Shown here: piece by piece, positions 7,755 through 15,981 of the stretch
Numbering within the stretch: position 1 is the stretch's first letter
How the letters are laid out: every line of letters begins with the position of its first letter
DNA from: Actinacidiphila cocklensis
GTDB lineage: Bacteria > Actinomycetota > Actinomycetes > Streptomycetales > Streptomycetaceae
NCBI RefSeq assembly: GCF_907177275.1
Contig: NZ_CAJSLV010000103.1
Location: 1 to 64,000, forward strand
Reading direction: 5' to 3'
Length of the DNA: 64,000 nucleotides
Notes under the pieces: generated by a model
Databases searched by the model: none
Seen by the model: the letters and a program-made list of their open reading frames with translations, nothing else
Told to the model about the DNA's origin: nothing
Made by a program: the position numbers and the translations under genes

Positions 7755-9793
7755 TTCTTCGCGACGCCGTTGGCCGGGGTGCCGGCCGGCAAGGGCTTCT
7801 GGTCCTGGAGCTGGCCGAGCAGCGCGGCCAGCACGCTCGCCGCGTTGCCGTTGCCTGTGGCCCCGCCGTTGCCCGCCGCCAGGGCGCTGAGCACCTTCGT
7901 GGCGTCCTCGGTGAAGCGGCCCGAACCGTCCAGCCAGTCGGCGCCCAGTGCCTTGACGGTCTCCGAGCTGCCGACGAAGGAGTCGACGCTGCGGCCCGCC
8001 GCGACCGCGCCGAGCAGCCGGTCGAAGAAGACGGTGTCGCCGCCGACGATCTGGATGTCGGCCTTCTCCAGGCCGGTGGCCAGCACGGTCGCCTGCGCCT
8101 CGGCGATCTGCCGCTGCGTGTCCAGGCCCGCGAGCCGTACGTCCCTCTCCGCCGCCAGCCGCAGCCGGTACTCCTCGTGGCCGCGCGAGGCGTCGTCCAG
8201 TGCCGCCATCGCGGCGGCCTTCTCGGTCAGGCCCGCGGCCTCCGCCTTGAGCCGCCCGCCGATCAGCGCGGACTCCGCCGCCGCCTGGGCGGTGGTGCCC
8301 TCGGCCTCGGCGAGCGCCTTGGCCCGCACGCCGTCCGCCTCGGCCGTCAGCCGCGCCGCGGTCGCCTGCGCCTCGGCCACGCCCACCTTGCTGATCGCGG
8401 CTGCGCTGCGCTCCTGCACCTCGACCTCCGCGAGCCCGGCCGCCGCGGCCTCGGCCCGCATGCCCTCGGCCATCCGGATCTTCGCGGCGGCGTCCAGCTC
8501 GGACGCGGCCTTGCGCGCCTCGGCCATGGTCAGCGCCTCGCGCGCCCTGTGCTGCGCGGCCTGCTCCGCGGCCTCGGCCGCCTTGATGTCCTTGACCAGC
8601 TGCTCCTGCGCCTGCGCCTCCGCGGTGATGACCAGCGCCTGCCGCTCCCGCTCGGCCTCCTGCACCAGCCGCAGCGCCTTGATCGACTCCTCCTGCTCGG
8701 CGACCGTGCGGTCCACCGCGATGCGCTCGCGGACGACGTCGGCGACCTCCCGGCGCTCGCCCTCGACCTCCTTCTCCTTGGAGATCCTGGCCAGCTCCGT
8801 CTCCCGCTCCCGCGCGATGACTTCGAGCACCCGGTCCTTCTCGATGCGCTCGTTCTCGACCGCGATGACCCGCTCGCGGTTCTTCTGCGCGACCGCGATC
8901 TCCCTGGCCTGGTTCTCGCGCTGCACGCCGAGTTGCTCCTCGGTGCGCAGGAACGCGCCCTGGGCGCCGAGGCGTTCCTCCTCCTGGACCCTGGCGGTGA
9001 CCGCCTCCTCCTTGGCCCGCAGCGTCTCGACCTCGCGGCGCTGCTTGATCTCGGCCTCGGCCTGCCGGCGTTCGAGTTCGAGGATGGTCTCCCGGGCGTC
9101 GACGTTCTGCCGGGTGATCTCCTTCTGCTCGGTGCGCTGGAACTCGTTGGTGCGGACGTGCTCGATCGCGGTCAGCTCGGTGATCTTCCTGATGCCCTGC
9201 GCGTCGAGGATGTTGGCCGGGTCCAGCTGGGTGAGCGGGGTCTGCTCCAGGAAGTCGATCGCACAGTCCTCCAGGTGGTAGCCGTTGAGGTCGGTGCCGA
9301 TGACCTGGATGATCTGGTCGCGGAAGTGCTCGCGGTGGGTGTAGAGGTCGACGAAGTCCAGCTGCTTGCCCACGGTCTTGAGCGCCTCGGAGAACTTCGC
9401 GCTGAACAGCGCCTGCAGCGTCTCCTGGTGGCTGGCCCGCTCGGTTCCGATCGCCTGCGCGACCTTCACCACGTCCTCCTTGGTCTTGTTGACCCGGACG
9501 AAGAAGGTGAGGTGGATGTCCGCGCGGATGTTGTCCTGGCAGATCAGGCCCTCGCGGCCGGTCCGCTGGATCTCGATGGTCTTCACCGAGATGTCCATCA
9601 GCTCGGCGTTGTGCAGCACCGGCAGGACGACGGCCCCGGTGAAGGTGACGTCCACCTGCCGGGTGCGGGAGATGATCAGCGCCTGGCCCTGCTCGACCTT
9701 GCGGAAGAGCCGGCTGACGGTGAAGAGCACTCCGAGTGCGATGAGCGCGAGAACGGCGACGAGAACACCGATCCCGATGGCAGTGGCATCCAT
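7751..9793 (-). CDS. Flotillin-family (YqiK-like) SPFH membrane protein
   Basis: 680 residues. One N-terminal membrane helix (residues 4-28) is followed by an SPFH domain to about residue 200 (KVEQGQALII, GREGLICQDNIRADI, NGYHLEDCAIDFL). Residues ~210-560 are a very long Glu/Ala/Arg coiled coil, and the tail is Gly/Asn/Ala-rich. The architecture and the phrase DPANILDAQGIRKI fit the YqiK group of flotillins, which assemble into large rings or rafts in the membrane. GAGGATC precedes the ATG. It is the middle gene of a tight operon: 9 bp after the OB-fold gene, 4-bp overlap with the ATPase. Confidence 0.93.
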   Translation of the reverse strand: MDATAIGIGVLVAVLALIALGVLFTVSRLFRKVEQGQALIISRTRQVDVTFTGAVVLPVLHNAELMDISVKTIEIQRTGREGLICQDNIRADIHLTFFVRVNKTKEDVVKVAQAIGTERASHQETLQALFSAKFSEALKTVGKQLDFVDLYTHREHFRDQIIQVIGTDLNGYHLEDCAIDFLEQTPLTQLDPANILDAQGIRKITELTAIEHVRTNEFQRTEQKEITRQNVDARETILELERRQAEAEIKQRREVETLRAKEEAVTARVQEEERLGAQGAFLRTEEQLGVQRENQAREIAVAQKNRERVIAVENERIEKDRVLEVIARERETELARISKEKEVEGERREVADVVRERIAVDRTVAEQEESIKALRLVQEAERERQALVITAEAQAQEQLVKDIKAAEAAEQAAQHRAREALTMAEARKAASELDAAAKIRMAEGMRAEAAAAGLAEVEVQERSAAAISKVGVAEAQATAARLTAEADGVRAKALAEAEGTTAQAAAESALIGGRLKAEAAGLTEKAAAMAALDDASRGHEEYRLRLAAERDVRLAGLDTQRQIAEAQATVLATGLEKADIQIVGGDTVFFDRLLGAVAAGRSVDSFVGSSETVKALGADWLDGSGRFTEDATKVLSALAAGNGGATGNGNAASVLAALLGQLQDQKPLPAGTPANGVAKK

Positions 9794-9802
9794 GGCGGAT
9801 CC

Positions 9803-10531
9803 TCAGGTGGTGGTGAAGGTGTCGAGAGTGTCGAACGGCGCGACCCAGAAGAACTCGCCGTCCGGGTCGTAGGCGTAGAGCAGCGCGCTGCTGCCGGAGG
9901 TGAAGGCGTCCGCGCCGGTCTGCCGCACCTGCACCACGGCGGTGGAGCCGTCGGGTGCGGCGACCTCGGCCTGCCCGAAGCGGGCGGTCACGGCGCCGGT
10001 GCGGATCACGCAGACCCGCCCGACGAAGTCCTCCCGGGAGGGCGGCCGGACGTCGGGGAACAGGCGGCGCAGCGGGCGCACCAGCAGCCAGGTGCCGGAC
10101 CAGGCGCCGGCCAGTGCGGCGGCGGCAACCGCGAGCCCGAGCAGGACGCGGACCGGCCGGCCGGGGACGTCCGCGCCGTGCAGGGCCGCGGAGCCGGCGA
10201 GCGTCAGGAACCAGGACAGCGCGACGAGCAGTGACAGGACGACGGTGACGGGCACCCCGCCGAGTCCAGCGGCGGCCAGCGCACCGGCTCCGCCGCCGTG
10301 GCGGTCCGCGCCGCCGGCCAGCCGGTCATGGCGCCCCCCGTTGACGCCATGACCGCTGTTCCCCCCTGCTCCCCCGTGTCCCCCGTGTCCACCCGTGGCG
10401 CCGTGGTGCCAGGGCCCGTGCGCGTCGGCTCCGCCGACCAGCACGATGGCCCAGAAGGCGACCACGGCCACCAGTCCCCCGGTGAACACCACGGTCGGAA
10501 AGCCGAGGACGACGTCGGTGAACTGCCCCAT
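9803..10531 (-). CDS. YqiJ-like membrane protein with C-terminal OB fold and His/Gly-rich loop
   Basis: 242 residues. A hydrophobic segment (residues 12-35) is followed by an unusual loop (36-85) with about ten His residues among Gly (for example GHGGHGG). Two further membrane helices lie around 93-150, then a soluble beta-rich domain (GRVCVIRTG, FGQAEVAAPDGSTAVVQVR) typical of NfeD/YqiJ OB folds. NfeD-type OB proteins pair with flotillins and are usually encoded next to them, as here. The His-rich loop looks able to bind metal or respond to pH, but that is speculation. Confidence 0.82.
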   Translation of the reverse strand: MGQFTDVVLGFPTVVFTGGLVAVVAFWAIVLVGGADAHGPWHHGATGGHGGHGGAGGNSGHGVNGGRHDRLAGGADRHGGGAGALAAAGLGGVPVTVVLSLLVALSWFLTLAGSAALHGADVPGRPVRVLLGLAVAAAALAGAWSGTWLLVRPLRRLFPDVRPPSREDFVGRVCVIRTGAVTARFGQAEVAAPDGSTAVVQVRQTGADAFTSGSSALLYAYDPDGEFFWVAPFDTLDTFTTT

Positions 10532-10664
10532 TCCCCGTTCGCCTCCCCCTGCCGGCTCTTCGACCGCCGCAGCGATCGTGGCAGCACGGGGGCGGGCCGG
10601 GCATTGCCGCTTTCCGGCAGACTTCCCGCGCCGATCGCGTCCGGGTCGTACGGGAACCGAAACG

Positions 10665-10708
10665 CCACCGGCCGCCGTCCGCGTGCTGACGCGGACGGCG
10701 GCCGGTGG
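10665..10708. terminator. Strong hairpin terminator downstream of the YceI gene
   Basis: A perfect 19-bp inverted repeat with the 6-base loop TGCTGA, 45 bp past the YceI stop codon. There is no U-run, as is common for streptomycete terminators. It separates the YceI transcript from the flotillin operon promoter. Confidence 0.85.
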
Positions 10709-10753
10709 ACGGGGCCGTGCTGTGCGGCCGCTCCAGCGGGGCGGCCGGGCGGA

Positions 10754-11305
10754 TCAGGCCTGGGCCAGGCCCGCCTCGATCTCCAGCGCGATCTTGATCT
10801 TGTCGCTGACCGCGGCACCGGCGGCACCGCCGGTGACGCCGAAGTCGCCGCGGCTGATCTCGGTGGCGGCGGAGAAGCCGGCCACCGCGTTGCCGTCGAA
10901 GCCCTTGCCGAAGCCGTTCAGCTCCAGCTGGAGGGTGACGGGCTTGGTCACGCCGTGCAGCGTCAGCTGGCCGTCGACCTCGAACAGCTCGGAGGTCTGC
11001 GGGCGGATGCCGGTCGAGGTGAAGGTCATCTCGGGGAAGCTCTCGACGTCCAGGAAGTCCGCGCTGCGCACGTGGCCGTCCCGGGTCTCGTTGTTGGTGC
11101 TCACCGACGCGGTCTTGATCACCGCGTTGACGGAGGACTCCACCGGGTCCTCGGCCGTCACGATGGTGCCCTCGAAGGCCGCGAAGTGACCGCGGACCTT
11201 GGAAACGCCGAGGTGACGGACGTAGAAGGACACGTCGGAGTGCACGGTGTCGATCGTCCACGTACCGGCGACATAGCCGTCGATCACTGCGGTCTGCGAG
11301 CTCAT
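10754..11305 (-). CDS. YceI-family lipid-binding protein
   Basis: 183 residues and no signal peptide, so probably cytoplasmic. The full YceI beta-barrel is visible: TWTIDTVHSDVSFYVRHLGVSKVRGHF at the start, FLDVESFPEMTFTST in the middle and LTLHGVTKPVTLQLEL later. YceI proteins are lipocalin-like barrels that bind isoprenoid chains or quinone-like lipids. The gene is divergent from a MarR regulator, with paired dyads in the 104-bp gap, so repression by that regulator is likely. AAGGAGT lies before the ATG. Ligand unknown. Confidence 0.93.
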   Translation of the reverse strand: MSSQTAVIDGYVAGTWTIDTVHSDVSFYVRHLGVSKVRGHFAAFEGTIVTAEDPVESSVNAVIKTASVSTNNETRDGHVRSADFLDVESFPEMTFTSTGIRPQTSELFEVDGQLTLHGVTKPVTLQLELNGFGKGFDGNAVAGFSAATEISRGDFGVTGGAAGAAVSDKIKIALEIEAGLAQA

Positions 11306-11338
11306 GGCGGATACTCCTTGGACGGAACCATCAGATGA

Positions 11339-11395
11339 TGGTGGTGATTGAAAGCTCAGCCACCATATCCCGCTGGTGTTGAGAGTTCAACCACC
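11339..11395. promoter_or_regulatory. Two MarR-type operators between YceI and MarR genes
   Basis: Dyad 1 (11339-11365) has TGGTGG and CCACCA arms with a 15-base interior that also contains TGA/TCA. Dyad 2 (11374-11395) has arms TGGTGTTGA and TCAACCACC. Both are built on a TGGTGNTTGA-like half-site and fill the divergent promoter. Control by the adjacent MarR protein is inferred. Confidence 0.65.
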
Positions 11396-11409
11396 GTTAT
11401 GATGAACAT

Positions 11410-11916
11410 ATGGACGATGTGCGCTGGCTGAGCGCGGAGGAACAGGAGATCTGGCGGGCGTACCTGTCCGCGAGCGTCGCCTTCTCCGCGCACATAGACC
11501 GGCAGATGCGGCAGGACTCGGGCATGCCCATGGCGTACTACGAGATCCTGGTCCGCCTCTCGGAGGCGCCGCGCCGGCGTCTCCGCATGAGTGAACTCGC
11601 CGACGTCTCACTCTCTTCCCGCAGCCGGCTCTCCCACGCGGTCGCCGCGCTCGAACGCAACGGGTGGGTCGAGCGGCGCCCCGCCGACGGGGACCGCCGC
11701 GGGTGGGTCTGCGCCCTGACCGAGGACGGTTACGCGGCCCTCGCCGCGGCCGCGCCCGGCCACGTCACGACCGTGCGCGAGCACATCTTCGACGTCCTCA
11801 CCCCCGAGCAGCTCGCGACCCTGCGGGACATCGGCCTGGCCATCAGCGCAGGCCTGAGCCAGGAGTGCGCCGCGGCCCGCGCGGAGGACGAGCAGGCCGA
11901 CCCCTACGCCGGCTGA
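11410..11916 (+). CDS. MarR-family transcriptional regulator
   Basis: 168 residues. The winged helix is clear: MAYYEILVRLSEAPRRRLRMSELADVSLSSRSRLSHAVAALE, then the wing ERRPADGDRRGWVCALTEDG. Flanking helices provide the dimer interface. It is transcribed away from the YceI gene across a gap with two dyads, the standard MarR autoregulatory arrangement. No obvious ligand-specific residues were identified. The gene ends 4 bp before the convergent PucR gene. Confidence 0.93.
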   Translation: MDDVRWLSAEEQEIWRAYLSASVAFSAHIDRQMRQDSGMPMAYYEILVRLSEAPRRRLRMSELADVSLSSRSRLSHAVAALERNGWVERRPADGDRRGWVCALTEDGYAALAAAAPGHVTTVREHIFDVLTPEQLATLRDIGLAISAGLSQECAAARAEDEQADPYAG

Positions 11917-11919
11917 GCC

Positions 11920-13083
11920 TCAGGCCGAAGGGGCCGACGGCGGCCAGTTCAGCAGGCGGGCGCCCAGGGCAGCGGTCTCCAGGGTGTAGCGCTGGAGCGG
12001 GTCGTCCGGGTCGAAGCCGGTGAGCGCGGCGATGCGCTCCAGGCGGTACGACAGGGCGCGCACGCTCAGGTCGAGCCGGCGCGCGGCCTCCGCGTTGACA
12101 TAGCCCGCGGCGGCGTACGCGGAGATCGTGTCCAGCAGCGGCGCCGCACCGCCCCGCGCCGCCTCCAGCGGCCCCAGCACCGACTGCACCAGATCCGTCA
12201 TCGCGGCCCGGTCCCGCATCAGCACCGGGAAGACCAGCAGGTCGGCCGCGCTCAGGACCCGCCCGTCCAGGGCGAGCCGCTCGGCCAGGTCGAGCGCGCT
12301 GAGCGCCTCCTCGTAGGAGCGCACCACGCCCACCGCCCCGCTGTGCGCGCGGCTGACCGCGACCCGGGCGCCGTCGGCCGCGGAGACCAGCTTCACGAAC
12401 GCGTCCAGCACCGGCCGCTGCCCGGTGGGCGCGACGCACACCAGCCGCCCGTCCTTCGGCGCGATCAGCGCGTCGTGGTCGCCGAATCGGCCGGCGAGCT
12501 CCCGCTCCACCCGCCGCAGCAGCGGGTGCGCTTCGTCGTACGGATGCCCCGGCGGCGGGGTGCCGACCGCGACGACGTGGCGCTCGGCGAGCCGCAGCCC
12601 GAAGCCCTCGGCCAGCTCGGCGATCCGGCCCGGGTCGCTGCGGCCGTAGAGCAGGTCGTCGACGAACGCGCGGCGGGCCGCCTCCGCCCGCCGTACCGCG
12701 TGCCGCTGGGCGCGCGCGTGGCCCTCGGCGAGCGCGCCGATCCCCGCTTCGAGCGCGCCGAGCACCGCACCGCCGACCCTGCGCAGCTCGGCGGCGTCAC
12801 GGGCGCCCGCCACCCCCGGCAGCGCGGCCCAGGCGCGGCGGGCCGCGGCGAGGTGCCCCGCGGTCAGCTCACGCAGGCCTATACCGGCGTCGGCGGCCTG
12901 CTCGCCCAGCGCCCTGCGGCTCTCCCGCTCCGCCCGGGTCAGCGTCCGGCAGCTGCGGGAGATCTCGGCGAGCGTCTCGGGGAATCCGGCCAGGAACTCC
13001 GCCGGCACCGCACCCGCACCCCCGCCCGTACCCGCCGGCGCACCGGAACCCGCACTCGTACCCGCACCGGCTCCCGCCGTCAT
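11920..13083 (-). CDS. PucR-family helix-turn-helix regulator
   Basis: 387 residues from the ATG at 13083, chosen for the GGTGGGG purine stretch just upstream; a longer frame to 13182 lacks a convincing site. The first 25 residues are Gly/Ala/Thr low complexity. The middle resembles the GGDEF-like sensory part of PucR proteins. The C-terminal HTH is typical: LLDTISAYAAAGYVNAEAARRLDLSVRALSYRLERIAALTG. PucR regulators control catabolic genes, often for purines or nitrogen compounds; no such target adjoins it here. It ends tail to tail with the MarR gene. Confidence 0.85.
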   Translation of the reverse strand: MTAGAGAGTSAGSGAPAGTGGGAGAVPAEFLAGFPETLAEISRSCRTLTRAERESRRALGEQAADAGIGLRELTAGHLAAARRAWAALPGVAGARDAAELRRVGGAVLGALEAGIGALAEGHARAQRHAVRRAEAARRAFVDDLLYGRSDPGRIAELAEGFGLRLAERHVVAVGTPPPGHPYDEAHPLLRRVERELAGRFGDHDALIAPKDGRLVCVAPTGQRPVLDAFVKLVSAADGARVAVSRAHSGAVGVVRSYEEALSALDLAERLALDGRVLSAADLLVFPVLMRDRAAMTDLVQSVLGPLEAARGGAAPLLDTISAYAAAGYVNAEAARRLDLSVRALSYRLERIAALTGFDPDDPLQRYTLETAALGARLLNWPPSAPSA

Positions 13084-13200
13084 CACGTCCCCACCCCTGC
13101 CCGCCCGGCTTCCGCAACCCGGACGCCGAGAACCTACCAACACTGCCGGAACCCGGAAAAGGCGGCCTCCGGCGGCCCGCACCCGCGCACCACGCCACGA

Positions 13201-13227
13201 AGCCCCGGACGGGTGCCGTCCGGGGCT
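13201..13227. terminator. Hairpin terminator downstream of tatA
   Basis: Perfect 12-bp stem AGCCCCGGACGG with loop GTG, 58 bp past the tatA stop codon. It also lies between tatA and the upstream region of the PucR gene, so it prevents read-through between them. Confidence 0.8.
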
Positions 13228-13284
13228 CGGCCGCAGCCGGGCACGGGGCCGCGGTGCGAGGTGGTGCAGGGTGCTGCGGGTGCG

Positions 13285-13569
13285 CTACTTCGCCGTGGTG
13301 GTGGCCTGCTGCGTCGGGGCGGCCTCGTTCGCGGTCACCACGTCACTGGGAGTGATGGCCTCCGGCGCCGGGGTCGGCGTGGACGCCGGCGCGGTGCTGG
13401 CCGCGGTCCCCGGGTCGTCGGTCTTCATCGCCTTGGCCTCGGACTTCAGGATGCGCATCGACTTGCCCAGACCGCGGGCGGCCTCGGGGAGCTTCTTCGA
13501 ACCGAACAGCACGATGACGACGATCGCCACCACGATCAGGTGCCACGGCTCCAGCCCGTTTCGCAACAT
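13285..13569 (-). CDS. tatA: Sec-independent protein translocase subunit TatA
   Basis: 94 residues. A single membrane helix (EPWHLIVVAIVVIVLFGSKKLP) is followed by the hallmark FG hinge and the amphipathic helix EAARGLGKSMRILKSEAKAM. The rest is a Thr/Pro/Ala-rich cytoplasmic tail. TatA polymerises to form the channel that exports folded twin-arginine proteins. tatB and tatC are not nearby, which is normal for streptomycetes, where tatA/tatC sit elsewhere; this may be an extra tatA copy. Confidence 0.93.
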   Translation of the reverse strand: MLRNGLEPWHLIVVAIVVIVLFGSKKLPEAARGLGKSMRILKSEAKAMKTDDPGTAASTAPASTPTPAPEAITPSDVVTANEAAPTQQATTTAK

Positions 13570-13732
13570 GGGATCCTCGCTTCATTCAGGGGGACTGCTT
13601 CGTACGTCTTGCGCCTCGACTTCGCATTGTCACCCGAAAGCCGCCGCAGACGGCACCCGGGTACTCAAAGCATGCGCAAAAAGCGCGTGAACGGGAAGAC
13701 CCCCCAGCTCTGGCACCTTCCGTCGCGATGTG

Positions 13733-14605
13733 TCAGCCGTTGGCCGCGCCGGACTTCGACGTGTCCGTCTCCGCCTTCGAGTCGGCCGCCGACGAACCGG
13801 GCTTGCCGAACGTGCCGGACTTCGAGAGCCCGGCCAGCACCGGCTTCCAGCTGTCGCTGGTGACCATCGCCGTCATCTCGGCGATGTCCAGCGGCGGGTT
13901 CGGCCGCGTGATGGGGGCGTCCTTCTCCTGGCTCGAATTCCACTGGCTCAGCTGGACCTGGGCGCCGCTCGCTGTGACGAACGTCGCTGTCCAGTCCTTG
14001 GTCTCGGCGCGGTGGTCCGGGTACTCGAAGCCCTTGAAGATCTGCAGGGTGCCGCCGTGCACATGGGTGATGGAGCACCAGGTGCCCGGGTTCTGGGCGG
14101 GCGGCGGGCAGCCCTCGATGTCTTGGCCGTCGGGCTGCAGGCCGACCTCGACCAGGGCGGGGCCCGGGCCGTCGTCGAAGACGGCCTGCGCGGCCGCGAA
14201 CGGGAATCCGACGTCCTTCGGGCCGCGGCCCTCCAGGTCCTTGACCTTGCCGGGCGGCAGCAGCCCGGCGAAGATCGCGGCGACCTTCTTGCCGGTCACC
14301 TGCGGTGCGGCCGGCTTCGCGGGGGCGGCGGTCTTCGGCTTCGACGGCTGCTCGGGCGCGGCGGCCACGCCGCTGCCGTTGCTGCCGTTGCTGCCGTTGT
14401 GCGCGAGCCCGCCGGCCATCACCCCGCCGACGGCGACCGCGGCGAAGGCTGCCGCTCCCGCCACGACGGTGGCGGTACGCCGGCGGCGCATCCGGCGGCC
14501 TCTGAGGTGGCCCGCGTCCACCAGGTCGCGGGGGTCGTCGGGCCGGAAGGTGTCGGCGGTCCGGCGCATGGCGTCGCCGAGGTCGTCTTCGAATTCCACG
14601 GGCAT
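13733..14605 (-). CDS. Membrane-anchored extracytoplasmic protein paired with the SigE-family sigma factor
   Basis: 290 residues from the ATG at 14605, preferred over the GTG at 14617 because AGGAC sits 5 bases before it. Residues 1-45 are charged and cytoplasmic-like (DDLGDAMRRTADTFRPDDP), then RRRR and one membrane helix (~46-68), then an extracytoplasmic Ala/Pro/Lys linker and a ~170-residue domain with two Cys in the segment GCPPPAQNPGTWCS. It follows the sigma-factor gene on the same strand, 51 bp away. The topology is that of a membrane anti-sigma factor or sensor, but no zinc-binding anti-sigma motif is present. Confidence 0.7.
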   Translation of the reverse strand: MPVEFEDDLGDAMRRTADTFRPDDPRDLVDAGHLRGRRMRRRRTATVVAGAAAFAAVAVGGVMAGGLAHNGSNGSNGSGVAAAPEQPSKPKTAAPAKPAAPQVTGKKVAAIFAGLLPPGKVKDLEGRGPKDVGFPFAAAQAVFDDGPGPALVEVGLQPDGQDIEGCPPPAQNPGTWCSITHVHGGTLQIFKGFEYPDHRAETKDWTATFVTASGAQVQLSQWNSSQEKDAPITRPNPPLDIAEMTAMVTSDSWKPVLAGLSKSGTFGKPGSSAADSKAETDTSKSGAANG

Positions 14606-14656
14606 GGGTGTCCTCACGGGGGTGTTGAGGGGTGGGCGTGTCGGTGTTCCGGTGTG

Positions 14657-15166
14657 TCAGTGCGCGATGAGGTCGGCCAGCTCGCCGCCGAGTTCTTCGC
14701 GCAGCCGGCCCAGGGCGCGTACGCAGCGGGTGCGTATCGCGCCGGGGGTCGCGTCCATGGCCGCGGCCGTCTCCTCGATGCTGCGGTCCTCCCAGTACCG
14801 CAGGACGAGGACGGCCCGGTCCTTCGGGGCGAGGCGGGCGAGCGCTTCGAGCAGGGTGATACGGAGAGTTGTGTCGCTGCCCGCGCCCGCCGGACGGTCG
14901 GGCGGCTCGGCGATCGGGCGCTCGGTGCTGCTGCGCCGCCGCTGGTGCGTCAGGAACGCCCGGACCAGGACGGTCTGCGCGTACGCGGCGGGGTTCCCGA
15001 GCTTGGACGTACGGCTCCACACCAGGTACATCCGCCCCAGGGTCTCCTGGACCAGGTCCTCCGCCAGGTGCGTGTCGCCGCTGGCGAGCAGGCACGCAGA
15101 GCGGTACAGCGGACCCGTTCGTACCCGGGCGAACTCCAGGTAGGCCTGAGTCTGCACTTTTCGCAC
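14657..15166 (-). CDS. SigE-family (ECF-like) RNA polymerase sigma factor
   Basis: 169 residues from the GTG at 15166, which has GGGAG 8 bases upstream. Region 2 (YRSACLLASGDTHLAEDLVQETLGRMYLVW) and region 4 (LLEALARLAPKDRAVLVLRYWEDRSIEETAAAMDATPGAIRTRCVRAL) are both intact. Length and wording match the actinobacterial SigE-family group of small sigma factors. The next gene on the same strand encodes a single-pass membrane protein, so the two probably form a signalling pair. Target promoters cannot be predicted from here. Confidence 0.9.
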   Translation of the reverse strand: MRKVQTQAYLEFARVRTGPLYRSACLLASGDTHLAEDLVQETLGRMYLVWSRTSKLGNPAAYAQTVLVRAFLTHQRRRSSTERPIAEPPDRPAGAGSDTTLRITLLEALARLAPKDRAVLVLRYWEDRSIEETAAAMDATPGAIRTRCVRALGRLREELGGELADLIAH

Positions 15167-15282
15167 GCCTGCGGCTCCCTTCGCGTCGGCCTTCACCCTG
15201 AAGACGCGATGGCCCCGCACTTGCGTTACACAGGAAATCGCACCGCGGAAAACGGCAGGCCGCAGGGGCCGCCGCCAGGCCC

Positions 15283-15343
15283 TCCCGGACCGGCGGCGGG
15301 CACTCCCGGGCATGGGCCGGGACTTCCCGGACCGGCGGCGGGC
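15283..15343. repeat. 19-bp direct repeat in the sigma-factor upstream region
   Basis: TCCCGGACCGGCGGCGGGC occurs at 15283-15301 and again at 15325-15343, 42 bp apart. The 241-bp stretch 15167-15407 between the sigma and MarR genes holds no convincing gene. It also contains related short G/C repeats, suggesting local duplication. Confidence 0.8.
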
Positions 15344-15407
15344 CGTCTGCGCGGCCGTCAGGCCCTCTGCGCGGGCGTCAGTCCCGGGTCTCGCCGGCTC
15401 CGCGGGT

Positions 15408-15944
15408 TCAGACGCGCCGGGTGATCCGCTCCAGCAGCGGGAGGGCGGCCGCGAGCGTGGCCTGTTCCTCGGGCGTCAGCTCCTCGGTGATGGCCCGCGT
15501 CAGCCGCCTGCTCTTCTCCCGCCGGGCGCCGCGCAGGCCCTCCCGCCCTGCCGCCGACAGGGACATGACGATGCGCCGGCCGTCCGCGGGATCCGACTCC
15601 CTGACGACCAGGCCGCGTTCGTGCAGGACGGCGAGGATCGCGGCCATCGACTGCGGCCGCACGCCCTCGCCCGCCGCCAGCTCCGAGCCCGTCGCGGGGC
15701 CCTCGCGGTCCAGCCGGACCAGGGCGGAGGTCTGCGAGAGGGTCAGCTCGCCGTCGGGCCGGAACTGGCGCAGCCGCCGGACCAGCGGGCCGAGGGCCGC
15801 GCGCAGGTCCGCCGCGATACGGGCCGGGCTGCCGTCGGCGGGCGGTGCCGCCGGCTCAACCGCCTCCGCCGGGTCCGCCGCCTCCGCCCGAGGCGGGTCT
15901 TCCGGGGCGGGGTCCTTGCTGCTGGCCGTCATAATCTTCAGCAT
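15408..15944 (-). CDS. MarR-family transcriptional regulator
   Basis: 178 residues. Residues 1-40 are an Ala/Glu/Pro-rich extension. The winged helix follows (LTLSQTSALVRLDREGPATGSELAAGEGVRPQSMAAILAVLHERGLV) with wing RESDPADGRRIVMSLSAAG. The ATG at 15944 has no clear ribosome site; an internal ATG at 15932 is possible. It is divergent from a dienelactone hydrolase gene over a 37-bp gap that holds a perfect palindrome, so it likely represses both genes. Confidence 0.9.
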   Translation of the reverse strand: MLKIMTASSKDPAPEDPPRAEAADPAEAVEPAAPPADGSPARIAADLRAALGPLVRRLRQFRPDGELTLSQTSALVRLDREGPATGSELAAGEGVRPQSMAAILAVLHERGLVVRESDPADGRRIVMSLSAAGREGLRGARREKSRRLTRAITEELTPEEQATLAAALPLLERITRRV

Positions 15945-15945
15945 A

Positions 15946-15957
15946 AACTGATCAGTT
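15946..15957. promoter_or_regulatory. Palindromic operator AACTGATCAGTT
   Basis: A perfect 12-bp palindrome directly upstream of the MarR start and 25 bp from the divergent hydrolase start. Its place at the shared promoter makes it the likely MarR operator. Confidence 0.7.
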
Positions 15958-15981
15958 CAGCCTTATGGTATAGCTGGCGGC

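Noticed and set aside
5961..9281. 1106-codon plus-strand frame
   Set aside because: Spans the antisense of both the ATPase and flotillin genes and carries no recognisable domain.
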